64,000 nucleotides of DNA from NCBI GenBank assembly GCA_010645155.1, contig CM021312.1:2669259-2733258 (forward strand), read 5' to 3'. The translations under genes were made by a program, and so were the position numbers. Shown here piece by piece: positions 11,071-22,560 of this stretch. This stretch comes from Tigriopus japonicus. Taxonomy: Eukaryota > Arthropoda > Copepoda > Harpacticoida > Harpacticidae. Within the stretch, counting starts at the first letter, position 1, and every line of letters begins with the position of its first letter. The notes beneath the pieces were generated by a model. It made no database searches. It had not been told where the DNA came from and saw nothing but the letters and a program-made list of their open reading frames with translations.

Positions 11071-11258
11071 TGGTTCGATCGGCGTTGAAGTGTTCGAATG
11101 GGAATGCTTCAACTACGCCGGAGAACTTCCCTCATCGCATGCTTCCAGTCATACTTCTCCTCCATCAAACCTCATGTTAAGGTCAAATAGTGAGGTTTAC
11201 TTGAAGTTGACTTGAAGTCAATGCTTCTAGCACACCTTGGTGCACGCTTAACATACCA
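11071..11258. repeat. Dispersed repeat R, copy 1
   Basis: A 188-bp segment from TGGTTCGATCGGCGTTGAAG to CACGCTTAACATACCA matches 37265-37455 in the same orientation at roughly 90% by eye. GGTTCGATC loosely recalls a tRNA B box, but there is no A box at the right distance, so a SINE origin is only possible. Confidence 0.75.
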
Positions 11259-11529
11259 GTTTTTGAGTGTTGAAAGGGGGATTTCACCCGATATGTATGT
11301 ATGTATTGGGCTCGGTCAAGTTAAAAAAAAGGTAGATTTAAATAAAGGAATTGGAGGTATAAATGATATATGTGAGACCCAAGAATCCCCTTAAGCCATA
11401 GGGCTTGTTTTCAAGGGGACTTGTAAATGATTAGTGAATCAAAACCATTTCCATTTGAGGAGTCACTTTTGGTTCTGGATGAGAGAGAGAGGTCGGCCGA
11501 ATCTGAACCCGAGCGCCAGGATCAAACCT

Positions 11530-11988
11530 TTATGTACTTGGGGATCCGGAGGATTTTGAATCACGAATGAAAGTGCAAGAAAAACAGTGGTTAGTGTTAC
11601 AAGTAGTGTAATAAGAGCTAGTGATTGACCTCGCCAAACGTTCAACACATTTTGATACCGAGTCCACGTTTGAAAATTCAAATGCTTCATTTGTATTGAA
11701 ATCATTCCATGTTTTGGGGAAAATGAAATGCGGCAACTTTTGGAACCAACTTAACCGATGGAATGGCAAGTTGAAAAACAAACTTCCACCCCTCCTAATC
11801 TTACATTGACAATTCTTAACAATTGGAGGGAATTCTCTCTTTGCGCATAAAGCCATGTATTTGAGTCGGAGAACTTGAACAGTGTCTTCTATTTTTAAGA
11901 TATTCAGCCTTTTAAATATGCAACTCGTGTGTGCTTTCCTTCTCGCTCCTACTATCCAACGAACTGCACTCTTCTGCAAGGGAATCAA
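11530..11988 (-). pseudogene. LINE ORF2 C-terminal domain
   Basis: The continuation of the polymerase frame after a frameshift near 12000. It contains LQKSAVRWIVGARRKAHT and IFPKTWNDFN, typical of the region after the thumb in CR1/Jockey-like proteins. It ends at 11530 and is followed by an AT-rich 3' region to about 11395. Confidence 0.7.
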
Positions 11989-12030
11989 GCTTTTTATTGC
12001 AGAAGAATGGCCGAAGTACTCAAGGCCATA

Positions 12031-13081
12031 TTATAGACGTGGCCTTATCAGAGCATTATATAAAAGATGCCGTACCTTAGTGGGCAATGCTTGATGGGCT
12101 CGAAAGAAAGTGAAGAGGCTACGTCGAATTTGTTGACCTAACCATGTAATGTGGGAGTTCCATTTCAATTTGTCATCAATTTGGAGTCCAAGGAATTTCA
12201 CTGTTTTTTCTGAGTGTCTCATTCCGACTTGAGGTAACCGATTACCATTTAAGAAGATGTTCAGATCATTAGAGATGTTATTTGGGCTAAAAAGAATCAT
12301 CTTTGTTTTTTCAAGATTAATCGTCAGTTTATTGAGTTTAAACCAATTTGAAACCTGGACTAGATATTGGCTAGTTTCTTTTTCCAAGGTGGGAATGTTA
12401 GTGCCAAAATGCTGACTAGTGGTATCGTTGGCGAACATTGTTATTTTCAAATTTGTGGCTAGGGGGAGATCATTTATATAAATCAAAAGAGTAGTGGTCC
12501 CAGAATACTACCTTGAGGCACTCCGCAAGACAATTCGACGACTTCAGATAACAGACCTTCAATTTCTACAACTTGAGTTCGTTCTTTAAGATAATTATCA
12601 ATCCAATTCACAATATTTGGACTATATCCATACTTGCAAAGTTTAGCTAATAAAATTTTGTGGTCAACGGTGTCAAAAGCTTTCTTCAAATCTATGAACA
12701 CGCCAATAGAGTATTTTGATTCAGACTGAAGGGAAATGTTCTGCAGGAAATTGTGAACTGCATGCATTGTCGAGTGCTTTGGTCGAAAACCGAACTGCAC
12801 ATCAGCTAAATGATTGTTACTAAAAGGATTAAACATTTGTTGATAAACTACCTTTTCAAGAATTTTAGATAGAGAGGGTAAAATGCTAATGGGACGATAG
12901 TTATTCATGTCGTTAGGATCCCCGCCTTTGAACAAAGGGAAAACCCTGGCTGATTTCCATTTTGGAGGTAAAAACCCACTTATCAACGATATGGTGATAA
13001 TTCGAGCAAGAGGGGCTGCAATTTCTTGTTTTATGCCTTTTAAAACAATGTTAGATATACCGTCAACACCATGGCTATGTT
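12031..13081 (-). pseudogene. LINE reverse transcriptase
   Basis: Polymerase motifs appear in order: GVDGISN, PLFKGGDPNDMNNYRPIS, FGFRPKHSTMHAV, DLKKAFDTVDH, GVPQGSILGPLLF, and then, after a frame change near 12485, the catalytic box as FANDT instead of FADDT. The first Asp of the DD pair is Asn, so the enzyme should be dead. The thumb follows (LGLQIDDKLKW, ALIRPRL). Confidence 0.85.
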
Positions 13082-13319
13082 TGTTACACCGCCAAATTAG
13101 CGGTGTCTGGAAACTACTCTCCCTCATCCTTCAACCAATTAACGAACCCCTCCAACATACTTCTTCTTCTTCCATTTCTCAATTCTACCTTGTGTCCTCT
13201 ACAAGTGGATTTCCAGGGGTTGGGGGTACGTCCAATATATTCCATCTTTTACTAAACTATATAATGATGTTCCTTTTCTATTAATAAAGGTCTTAACACA
13301 CCAATCTCGAGTTATTATA
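13082..13319 (+). mobile_element. Solo-LTR-like insertion in the LINE
   Basis: A 238-bp block starting TGTTACACC interrupts the LINE polymerase frame between NLPPK and HSHGVDG. It is flanked by ATGTT at 13077-13081 and 13320-13324, a 5-bp TSD. It has a hairpin at its start (ACACCGC then GCGGTGT), a TATA-like ACTATATAAT near 13256 and AATAAA at 13283-13288, the arrangement expected in an LTR. The right tip is not the usual CA, so LTR identity is probable rather than certain. Confidence 0.6.
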
Positions 13320-14863
13320 ATGTTTAGGGGGTAAATTGTCAATGATTTTTAGAATATCTAACCGTGTAACTGCTTTAAAATAATACTGCCTTGGATTTGA
13401 AGACAAAGGAATAGAATTGCAGCAATCTTCAGACGAAGGTGATTGGTCACGACTGAGGTTGGCACCAACTTGAGAAAAGTATCTATTTAAAGAATCAGCA
13501 ATTTGTTGCTTATCAGGTAGTGCTTGACCTCCTGCTTTCAGGTTGGCAATCGCCTCATTCCTTTTGATGGGATGTTCCAGGAGGCTCTTCGCCCCCTTCC
13601 AAGTTTTGTTGGAATTCTTCCCGTTCTCTTCAAAGTAGTCTTTCCAATAAATTTCTTTGGCATGTTTCACAAGCTTGTAATATGCTTTTGAGTACATTGA
13701 CAATGCGCTTTTGTTCGCTTTACTTGGATCTTTTTGGAAAATTGAGAATATTTTTTGTTTTTTATTACGTGACTTCAGTAGACCATTGGAAAGGTATCCC
13801 TTGAGATATTTTAAGATATTGTAATTCGAAAGGCAATGACAAGTACACGTATGAATGGATAAAAATGGGAAGAACAACTGATGCAAGAAAGATTGAGTGA
13901 TCGAGAAATATTTTGTTGCCGTTCCTTTACAACCATTTGTCATCCAGGGATTCAGCTTGTGAGTCGATTTATTAGGTTTGATTTTGCGAAATAGGCAAGC
14001 CTCATGAAAGGCTTCCTCAATTTTAGAAAAAAATTCCTCAAATGCCAAATCGGGATTGTGACTGGGTAGATGCCATACCATTTTGCATAAGGCTTGTCGT
14101 AAAGATTGGATATTTTTTTCCGCAGTCATTCGTTGCAATGGCTTTACCCCAGACGAGGGGTTTCGGGCTCGTTTGCCAAAGTTGACAAATAGCCCCAAAC
14201 GATCACTTACGTCACATGATAATATACCACATTTAGTACTACATTTATTGTTGGTAAAAATATTGTCAATCTGAGTGGCAGAGGTCGTTGTTATTCTAGA
14301 AGGCTTGTTTATCAATGGAACTAATTGAAAACTTATCATTAAATTGCTTAATTTCGTCATTTTAGAGCTTGCAAGTGAAAAATCTGTATTAAAATCCCCA
14401 CACACAAACAAAGGTTTTGTCTGGCAAAGGGATTAAGTCCATCTAGTTCGTTGATGGCTTCATTGATGTTCGAGTTTGGAGGTATATATACTGATAACAC
14501 GGAGAACTCATTAAATTCCTTGCCAATTGCTTCACAATCAGGAGTTACTAAACTAAGTTGGTTGCATTGAGAATACGGAAGAGAGTTATGAATTAAAAAA
14601 CCAACCCCTCCCCCCTTTTTGCCCTGTCTAGTTTCATATTCAAGTTGGTAGTCATTAAACGACAAGTTTACTTGATCTACTTGCCACTTTTCTTGCATCG
14701 CAACAATTTTTGGTTTTTGATTTTCAAGAAGATCCTTTACTTTGAACTCGTTACCAACAATAGATCTCACGTTTATAGAAATCAACCACTGCTCACCAAT
14801 TTCCAACCCGTCCACATAACCAAGGTCGTCAAGACCTGATCCATTTTCCTGGTCCTCCATCAT
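13320..14863 (-). pseudogene. LINE ORF2 endonuclease and linker region
   Basis: It starts at ATG 14863 with an AP-endonuclease-like fold: ISINVRSI, KKGGGVGFLIHNSLPYS, then GDFNTDFSL. A frameshift near 14400 splits the domain. The motif normally reading SDH near the end of the domain is SDRLGL here, so the catalytic His is lost. The linker to the polymerase follows in the second frame and is interrupted at NLPPK (about 13320) by the insertion at 13082-13319. Confidence 0.78.
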
Positions 14864-15024
14864 CCCGTTCGAGTCCAGTTTTCACGCCAAACGGTGGGAA
14901 CTTCTACGGCCTTCCAAACCAACTCCTCCTTCACCATAAAGCAACCATTTTTGGAACGTAAAAACAAAGTAGATAAAACATGAATCGGAACTTTGTAACA
15001 TTTGAACGTGTAAACATAAACGAT

Positions 15025-16140
15025 TTAAAGAGTTGAACTTTCTGATCTTGTAATAACGGTTTTTAGGGGAATCTCCTTTTCCGTCCGTCCTTCCTTTTTT
15101 GAAATTTTTGCGTCTTTGGCAACTGGGGTTGTCACGGAGGATGGGAGTTTCCTCTTTTGGTGCGGAGACAGGGCTTGGTCAGGATCGTTTAGCTCAAGAT
15201 TATTGGTGGCCTCCAGAAGTTCACCATCGATGACCTCTGTATCTGGTCGGGCTTGGTTGTCTTTGTTCTCGACAGCAGGAGCAAGAGCTCCCTTCCTTGA
15301 AAGCTCTTCACTGGTCAATAGTTTCGGTTCCATATCCTCTTTGGTACAATCTTCAAAAACCACTGAATTGTCAGATTCCGAAGTGGAGTGATCATCTTGT
15401 TGAAGTTCTTGAGGGATTAGGTTATCAGTAAGATCGGCAGAAGGTCTTTTCAGAAGCTCTTGATTAGTTGGCCAGTTTGCCTTCATATGACCTGCTTGGC
15501 GACAAGTGAAACACTTTGGGACCTGGTCGCGATGATAGATCCGTATTTTTTTCAAACAAAGTGATATAAAGTCTGGAACAATTCCCAAACATGTTACTAA
15601 AACCCTACGATGACCGTTCGTTAGGCCACTCAAACGTGGATCTTGGAATTTTCCAAAACACTCCTTTTCCATCGTTGCCAGTGGTTTGGCGAAAGATGTT
15701 ATGACGCTAAGCAACTCCTCGTTAGTGATCCATCCTGGGAAGAATCTCAAATATGAGGCAGAATTTGCCTTACGTATGGAACACAACCATTTCCTTTCAA
15801 TAACCATTCTTTGGTAATGTAAGTTGTCTCCGAAACGTTCATTGACATCAAAGGGATGGACTGTTTCCACTCTGACAGAGCGCTGACCGTTACCACCGCC
15901 GAGTTGCACAAGGCCAGTGATTTCGGATCGTTGCAACTTCAGTTCATCGAAGATAAAATCCGCTATGACTTTATCAGTCACTGGAGCATCTGGATTTTCC
16001 TTACATTTAAAATACAATACCAAAGACATTAAGTCATCTTTGGCTTTCCGAGCTTCCACGGTGGACGAAGCTGGAATTGAGCTGCCGCAACTTGCAACGC
16101 TTGCATAAGCGCGAGAGAACGACGAAGATGTCGATTTCAT
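15025..16140 (-). CDS. LINE ORF1 protein with a damaged zinc knuckle
   Basis: A 371-codon frame starting at ATG 16140. The N-terminal half includes a region like the RNA-recognition part of gag-like ORF1 proteins. Around residues 210-225 is CFTCRQAGHMKANW, a CX2CX4HX4C knuckle whose last Cys is now Trp. The C-terminal third is rich in Ser, Glu and Lys and probably disordered. Such proteins bind the element RNA and escort it to the nucleus. The frame is open, but the lost ligand and the broken ORF2 mean the element is unlikely to move by itself. Confidence 0.75.
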   Translation of the reverse strand: MKSTSSSFSRAYASVASCGSSIPASSTVEARKAKDDLMSLVLYFKCKENPDAPVTDKVIADFIFDELKLQRSEITGLVQLGGGNGQRSVRVETVHPFDVNERFGDNLHYQRMVIERKWLCSIRKANSASYLRFFPGWITNEELLSVITSFAKPLATMEKECFGKFQDPRLSGLTNGHRRVLVTCLGIVPDFISLCLKKIRIYHRDQVPKCFTCRQAGHMKANWPTNQELLKRPSADLTDNLIPQELQQDDHSTSESDNSVVFEDCTKEDMEPKLLTSEELSRKGALAPAVENKDNQARPDTEVIDGELLEATNNLELNDPDQALSPHQKRKLPSSVTTPVAKDAKISKKEGRTEKEIPLKTVITRSESSTL

Positions 16141-16201
16141 TTTTGGGTTCTAACGGGCCCAAAAGGGCACTCACCCACACAATTTAGACTTCTTCAAGGA
16201 T

Positions 16202-17195
16202 CTAGGGATGTTTACTGATCTGAAGAACTATTGTAGAGTGATATTGTGACTCAATTTTCACACTTAAAGCTTTATTTTCTCTGAGCGAAAAAAATGCACT
16301 GTTGTCAACTAGTTGAGCAACAGCTGGCCTATACAGCGATTGAAGTCTCATCTGCGCGAAGTCGAGCTTGTGGAAATCACTATCACTCTCAACTTCATCA
16401 TGTCGGGTGTCCGGGAATAGAGTACGTTGGTTGCGTTTGAAAAAGCCGAGTGCTGGACTGCAGCCATTACTGCGAGGTGTGTTCCTCCATGCTAAAAGTG
16501 CTATCCGAAAAGCCCGCCCTTCAAGCGCTCCACCATGCTTTTCGAGCAGAAATTTTATGGCTTTTACACCAGCTTCTGCCAGTCCATTGCTCCTTGGGTT
16601 AAATGGAGCCAAAGTACAGGGTCGACGGTCCAAGTGTAGATTATGGCATTTTTAGTACATAACCAGCGTCTGTTTCAGACCTAATTGAGGCTCCTAGACC
16701 TATTTACTTGGTAAATCCTGAAATGCGAGACATGCAGGGATACCAAAGAGTCCATTCCAACCCAAAATTCTGCCTTCCTCTCCTAGAGGGGCAAATGCAA
16801 GACACTGTGCAAACTGCACTTGCTTCAAGTTCAATGGTGGCGTAGTTTTTCTGTGCTGCAAATAGAGCTTTTGAGCCACATTGAATGAGGCGTGGACTTC
16901 CATCATGATTACGCTGAATTAACGCATAACCTAGACCGTGAAAACAAGACGCATCTGTGAGAAGCTCAGATGGAAGGTCAATATCAAATGGCTGGACCAC
17001 TGAAGTTGACCATAAAATATCTCTAACCTTGATGAATTCTTTATCATGAACTTCTAACCACAACCAAGCATTTTCTTTCTTCAGAAGGGAACGAAGATGT
17101 CCAGTGACGTGAGCAAGATCGGGCAGAAAGGCTCCCAATTGGTTAGCCTATCCTAAAAATGATCGTAGTTCCGTGAGAGAAAACGACGCTTTTAT
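16202..17195 (-). pseudogene. Gypsy pol relic: RNase H and integrase C-terminal pieces
   Basis: The minus frame 17138-16704 holds an RNase H piece (LLTDASCFHGLGYALIQ, IQCGSKAL, TIELEASAV), preceded by LRSFLG, a stop and ANQLGAFLPD. The frame 16633-16202 holds the end of an integrase core (PRSNGLAEAGVKAIKFLLEK, RNTPRSNGCSPALGF). The H2C2 finger and most of the integrase core between them are missing. The pieces match the same Gypsy type as Gypsy A but are more decayed. No LTR seen. Confidence 0.8.
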
Positions 17196-17249
17196 TTTTT
17201 TCCCAAACGAATGTGGCCTCTTGTGGTCAATTTTAGAGTCTCAAGCCCA

Positions 17250-17985
17250 ACAAATCTTGGTTCTCGCGCCATTGTTCCAAACGCCACACTTCCTCTCCAA
17301 TCTTCGGCGTTGGAATAATGCATTTGCCCTTGCGTCCACGAGTGTCGATAAGGAAGTTGGTCCCCTAGGTGGTGGCAATCAGTTTGCGGGGAAGGTCAAG
17401 ATCCAGGGCAAGATTTGCCATCAAGTGGGGTCATGTCAATGCCCCTGAAGGTTTGCCCCAGTTTTCCTGCAGCTCTACTTTATCAACATAGTGCAGGCAA
17501 TGACTTCCAGGATGCCAGTTATTGACCAGGAACAACTGCATCTTGACACCCTTGAAACATTGACGCAACCAATTGAGTCGGACAATCCCTATGTGAGGGA
17601 CTTGAAGACGTCCCTTGAGATCATCCGGGAGAGATGTTGCCAATGGAGGTTAAGGGATTGTGAGGCACACATTGTCATTGCTCATGATCGTTCCCTTCTC
17701 CCTCCATGTGTCCACAGAGGACCATGCAAAGTACCACAAACTTCTGAAGTGGCGCGGATAAATCTTGGGAAGCAAATCTTGGCCTGGATAAAAATCCAGA
17801 TATTGTTCTCCATTATCGACCCAATGCTCCACGGAGATTGGAATTGATGAATACCACCCATCGCTCCCATGATCCCTTATTATTTGTCCTCTTCTTTCGA
17901 TGTGGAGAGGATGGATGGCACCAGTACTTGAAGCAACAAGCGTCGGGGGCAAACGTGCCAAGTTGACCGAGGTTGAATTTTACGC
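17250..17985 (-). pseudogene. Unrecognised decayed reading frame
   Basis: One minus-strand frame runs about 240 codons with only three in-frame stops (near 17652, 17432 and 17361) and looks protein-like between them, for example HWVDNGEQYLDFYPGQDLLP, VKMQLFLVNNWHPGSHCLHY and KGKCIIPTPKIGEEVW. The region is richer in G+C than its surroundings. I do not recognise the family. It could be an upstream part of the adjacent Gypsy relic, another retroelement, or a dead host gene. Confidence 0.4.
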
Positions 17986-19478
17986 TTACTGCATCAAGGT
18001 GCGGGCAGATGATTTAACATCACTCGGGGCCGTTGCATCTTCCAAATGTACTTGATTGATCAGTGGGGCCCAAGTTGAGGCCCACAGGTTAAAGTACGTC
18101 CACGATCACCAAGTCCAACTGAGAGGAAAGGTGTTTTCCGCCTTTTTAGATGCAATCGACGACCAGGAAGTGATGGCATTTGTGGAAAGTGTGGAGTTTC
18201 AAAAACAGAGGCTATCACAGATCACAGCCACCTAGATTTTATGGGTTTGGCAAGCCGACAAGTTTTCTATGATGAAGCTAGAATGAGCAAGCTCAGACCC
18301 ACATGTTTTATGGGCCATGTGGAGTTAATAACTGTAACTTGCTTTGCATGAAGGATGTGCAGACCAAGACCACCACAAGCAGCAAATGCGCCAAGATGTT
18401 CCCAAAACCTTTCCTGGAGGAAACAAAGGTACAGGTTGGCATGTATGCCGAATACAAATGTCGTGCCCCTAGCACTCAAGGGGGACAGCATTTCGTCAAA
18501 ACACAGTCCAATGGGGAGTAATGGAGTAATGTTGACAAATGCTGAAATGGAATAAAAATAAATAAATTGCTGAAAAGTTAAAATTGCCACTTGGCCTTAC
18601 GGATTAACCATCCAATTGCTAATTAACACTGATTAATGGTTTGTTGGGCGTTGAGGTCGTTGAGGTTCAGAGAATTATCAAGAGATGGTGCTGATCAACA
18701 CGTCAACATTGAAAAATCAGAGTGAGTCATATACATAGCTTTTGAAGTCGCTCATGTTTGAAATCAAGATGATATGATCTTAAAAGTTATTGCATCGTGT
18801 AGTGGGGATCATCCGCTCCCAAATCCACATATTTTGGGCTGATGTAGTTGATTTGAAGTTAAATTATGGGTCTCGGAAGATTCTGTTTGCCCGTCTAGGT
18901 TGAGAGATGTGATTATATCCTGACCATGGCTTTGGTTGCGCAACGGGGCTTAAACAACAAAACAAACGATCAAAAGTCCCGGATAAAAAAATCCCGACAT
19001 TTTTCATAGCATCCAAGTCATAAGGGTGGTCTGTGGAATGCGAAAACCAAAGAATGCAAGAACAAGGGTTGAGGGAATGCAAGGGTTCTTGCATTCTTTC
19101 GCAAGCGATATCGAATTCACAATCTAAAAGTGGATTTTTAGAATGTATTGAAAGAGACTTCTTGTTTTCACGTCGTTCTACGCAATATCAACTTTAAGGC
19201 CTTGGACCTTGAACCACTTTGACCAAGTCCTTAAAGACAGCTTTGAGGAAGAATTCCAAAACAACCCAAGCTTTGAGACTCCAAAGGACCATGACCACAA
19301 CACTTGACTTTGAGCTAATTTGGATGCAGGCAAGCAACAAATTAGCTGATATTCTTATTTCAGAGGGGGACTCCTTCTCCCTCATTGATAAGAACACCGA
19401 TTGCACCAACAGGCCGAGGACGTTATTGTGAAGTTTTGAGACTCATATAATGAACCCTTTTGTGATCTCAATTAATTT
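17986..19478. other. Spacer with repeat fragments
   Basis: No confident gene. A plus frame at 18303-18521 has several Cys residues but no clear zinc-knuckle spacing. Around 18985-19045, TAGCATCCAAGTCATAAG and GCGAAAACC match the arms of the palindromic module at 61520-62150, so an old relative lies here. A short inverted word pair (GAATGCAAG, CTTGCATTC) occurs at 19053-19100. Confidence 0.4.
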
Positions 19479-19483
19479 GACGT

Positions 19484-19917
19484 TGTAGCGATTATCAATA
19501 GGTTCCAAGATTACTATACAATAGTTCCGACTCTTAGACCAGTTTTCTCTCTCTCAATATTCCACGTCATTCTGTTTCCTACATTCCGCCATTGAACACA
19601 TACATTCTTATCACCCGAATTACATATTTTAATAGCTCATATGTTTTGTCTGCGCCAAGGCATACTGCAAGCATGCTTCCATTATTGACTTCAAGCATAT
19701 TTTAAGCCTGCTAGAGCATTTCTTACCAAATTTTGGGTTAAACATCTAATGCGTGGAAGCTGACATTCGTATGGCGTCATTTTAGAAAACTAAAACCCTT
19801 AAAAAGACGCAAAATGGATGGAAGTCAATTGATGAAGTATGCTTCAAGCATGGATCTCCAAACACAAAACATATGACCTATTATATCTTCGGCCTGCAAT
19901 CATTCCGTGGCGCAGTC
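19484..19917 (+). repeat. 5' LTR of Gypsy A (split by a MITE)
   Basis: Begins TGTAGCGATTATC and ends ATCATTCCG. With the insert at 19630-19883 removed it aligns along its length with the 3' LTR, with a few substitutions, one missing GTACC after TTAGACC, and one extra T. Confidence 0.9.
19630..19883. mobile_element. Small MITE in the 5' LTR of Gypsy A
   Basis: About 254 bp with inverted ends: TAATAGCTCATATGTTTTGT on the left and, reversed on the right, TAATAGGTCATATGTTTTGT. It interrupts the LTR between ACATATTT and TATCTTCGG, as the uninterrupted 3' LTR shows. A relative ends at 49385. The flanking bases are all T and A, so a TA (mariner-like) or TTA (Harbinger-like) target cannot be told apart. 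Confidence 0.8.
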
Positions 19918-19932
19918 GGTAGCCAATTAAAC
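19918..19932 (+). promoter_or_regulatory. Primer-binding site of Gypsy A
   Basis: TGGCGCAGTCGGTAG directly follows the 5' LTR. The first 11 bases complement the CCA-tailed 3' end of tRNA-Ser, the primer used by several insect Gypsy elements. Confidence 0.75.
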
Positions 19933-20188
19933 CGTCTGGGAGGGCTTACCGACTTGCAATAGTGTTTTTCTGGTGATTCACCGTCGTGATATCGTTATTG
20001 GTTGGTTCCATTTCTCATCAGTCGTTATATTGGATATTATCTACATTCCTGGTCGAGGACTAAAGTATATATTATGCATCGGATTTAATATGAGAAGGAA
20101 ATTCACCGTTTATACGTCTGTGGATTGTTTCTACTTGTGGTTATTCGTGGATTTACGCTAGATAAGTACAAATTAAACCCTATTCATC

Positions 20189-21376
20189 ATGTCTAATCGA
20201 GAGGCCGTTTTGACTTTAAAAGCTTCACGGAGAGGATATAAAAGTCTATCTACGAAATCCAAACGTGTAACTTTAGATGCGATCAGTTCTTATGTGGAGG
20301 GGAATGATCCTTTTTACGTTGAGATTAAACTTGAAACTTGGGAAAGGAATTTGGACAAATACAGGGAAGCCGAGGCAACCGTGATTTGTCACTCTGCGGC
20401 AGATGATAACGATATGGATAAGGATCTGGAACAACATGAGGATTCATTTGATCAGGCCAAAGTAAAGATTCGAGGATTTCGTCAGGATTTCGATCGTGCG
20501 TCAAATTCACTTTCGGATGGGAACCCCAATCCTGTTCAAAATTTATCCTCGAATCCGGGTCTTCCTAAATTGAATATCAAGCGACCCCCTATATTGGAAG
20601 AGGATACTAATTTACGAACGTTCATGCAATGGCGTCCGTTATGGGATAACTATGCAACCTTAATAACTTTGCAGAAACGCGATCGAGCGACTCAAGTTTC
20701 ATTACTCTGAGAATGCTGCAGCCCCGGATTCATGCAAATTATTCATCATTCTCTTGGTATCAAACCCAATACAGGTCGGGAAGTGGACGAGATTCTCAAG
20801 ATTATTCAAGATCATTTAAGAAGTTTGCGGAGCATTTATCTGGATATGCGAGATTTGCTCCATGTTCAACAACATGAGGGTCAAGATTACACGAGCTTGT
20901 GTAACGTTATAAGGGATTTAGCCGAATTCGCTGATCTCGCTCATATAACGGAGGACAAGTTGTTAATTGCTTTGCTTCTCCAAGCTATGAGGAGTGAATC
21001 GGACAAGGCCAAGGTAATAGAACGCAATCCTAAGACCTTCGATGAAGCTCGCCATCATATCCTAGAACTAGAAACTTCTCGTGGTGGGGCTAAAGACATG
21101 AGTTCTGCCATTGTATCTCATGTTAATGCAACCCGAGTGAAGTCCAATTACCGCATTCAGAAGAATCAGAAACTACTTCAAAAGTCTTCGGAAACTTGTG
21201 GTTATTGCGGCCGTTCATTTCACCTCAGGGATAAATGTCCTGCTCAGAAGAGCAAATGTAACACATGTAACCAGAAAGGTCACTGGGACAAGGTGTGCAG
21301 GACTAAACCCATTGAGAAGAAGACGAAGCATGAGACCAAATCTTTTCCTGGCTGGTTCTCGTTTAAGTTCTCTTGA
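20189..21376 (+). pseudogene. Gypsy A gag with one in-frame stop
   Basis: It starts at ATG 20189, 271 bp after the primer site. A TGA at 20708-20710 lies in the middle of one frame that otherwise runs to 21376. The N-terminal part is charged and helical; the second half reads as capsid (LRTFMQWRPLWDNYATL before the stop; YLDMRDLLHVQQHEGQDY after). Two CX2CX4HX4C zinc knuckles close the protein: CGYCGRSFHLRDKC and CNTCNQKGHWDKVC (about 21198-21290). Gag packages the element RNA. Confidence 0.85.
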
Positions 21377-21959
21377 GCTGCAAGCTGCTTCTTCCAATTC
21401 ACCTCCTATTATATCTAATGAGGTTGAAATTGAAGTTTTACCATCAGGATTTGTTGGAAATCCCATCATTATCACGTTTTGTGCGGATACTGGAGCGGAC
21501 ATTTCCGTCATTGGTTCCGAGATTTTCCGTTGTTCAGGTTTGAGCAAGATCGTATCTCTCTCGGAGAAGCATGCCGATCAGGTGATTGGAATTGATGGAA
21601 ATCCAATTGAACAAGTGGGAAGGTTTTATGCCAAATTATCTATAGACGGTGTGACTGTGCACGATGTCCCAATTGTCGTTTGTTCTCGCTTGTGTGGGGC
21701 TTTTCTTAGCTTGAAGGCCTGTAAGACAATGACGATTGTCGGTGAGAATTTTCCCTTTCCTAATAAAATTGCATCGTTATTACTTACCCAAGAAACAATT
21801 CTGTCTTCTTCATCATTGTTCTCCAATTTTTGGAAAGACAGGGATTCATGGATCTCCAAATTACCTTCTGGGGATTCTCCTGAGGTGTTCGGGATGATTG
21901 ACGCGAAGTTGAAAGAAGTTTATGCCCGAGTTTTGATGCCAAAATACTCTGTCAAATGA
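21377..21959 (+). pseudogene. Gypsy A protease
   Basis: The frame overlaps the end of gag (open from 21198) and is shifted relative to it, as usual for pol. The active site is FCADTGADISVIG near 21478-21516, a standard aspartic protease of retroelements. The frame ends with a TGA at 21957 that comes from a one-base shift; the reverse transcriptase continues in another frame. Confidence 0.85.
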
Positions 21960-22560
21960 CAGGACCTGTGGTCGGAGATCCAATGGTGATCCATCTGAAG
22001 GATGATGCGAAACCCTTCTGCATTCATGTCGTCAGACAGGTACCGTTTGCGATGTTGAGCGGGTTGGAAAACAATATTCGGGACATGGTTAAGCAGTCTA
22101 TTATTGCTCCTACTGGTGATGTCCCAACTGAATGGTGCCATCCCATTGTCCCTGTTCTTAAGGACAATGGAGATGTGAGAGTATGTGTGCACCTCACTAA
22201 TCTCAACTCACAAGTACAGCGAAGTGTTCATCCAACCAAGACGCCAGCTGAGGCAATTTCAGGTTTCACCCCAGATCAGAAATATTTCGCCAAAATTGAC
22301 CTCACAAAGGGATATTGGCAAATGCCCTTGGCCGAGGAATCACAACATTTAACAACGTTCATAACTCATATTGGGAAGTTTAAGTTTTTGAGATCTCCCA
22401 TGGGTTTTGTTTCGACTGGCGACTCATTTTCATACCGTGGGGATGTGGCCATGTCTGGATTGGATATTCAGAAAGTCGTTGATGATATCGCATGTGGGTC
22501 TTCAACCTTGCCAGATCTTGTTCGAAAGGTCAGCGATGTTTTGGAGCGATGTGATATAAA
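21956..22560 (+). pseudogene. Gypsy A reverse transcriptase, interrupted
   Basis: Motifs in order: WCHPIVPVLKDNGDVRVCV, KIDLTKGYWQMPL, FLRSPMGFVSTGDSF and the catalytic VVDDIA. The end of the domain (YGLTVNAGKS, FAGYHI) is found after 23590, beyond the inserted LINE. The residues in the box are intact, but the frameshift at the start and the insertion at the end disable the enzyme. Confidence 0.88.

Larger units (their letters stand above)
11395..16190 (-). mobile_element. Nearly full-length non-LTR retrotransposon (LINE), inactive
   Basis: On the minus strand the order is ORF1 (16140-15025), AP endonuclease (14863-about 13320), reverse transcriptase (13081-12031) and a C-terminal domain (11988-11530). 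This is the layout of a CR1/Jockey-like LINE. ORF1 is intact; ORF2 is broken by frameshifts and by a 238-bp insertion at 13082-13319. The 5' end is near 16190 and the 3' end near 11395; neither is fixed by a target duplication. Confidence 0.8.

Noticed and set aside
11071..11258. tRNA-derived SINE for repeat R
   Set aside because: GGTTCGATC resembles a B box, but no A box lies at the right distance and no tail or target duplication is seen.
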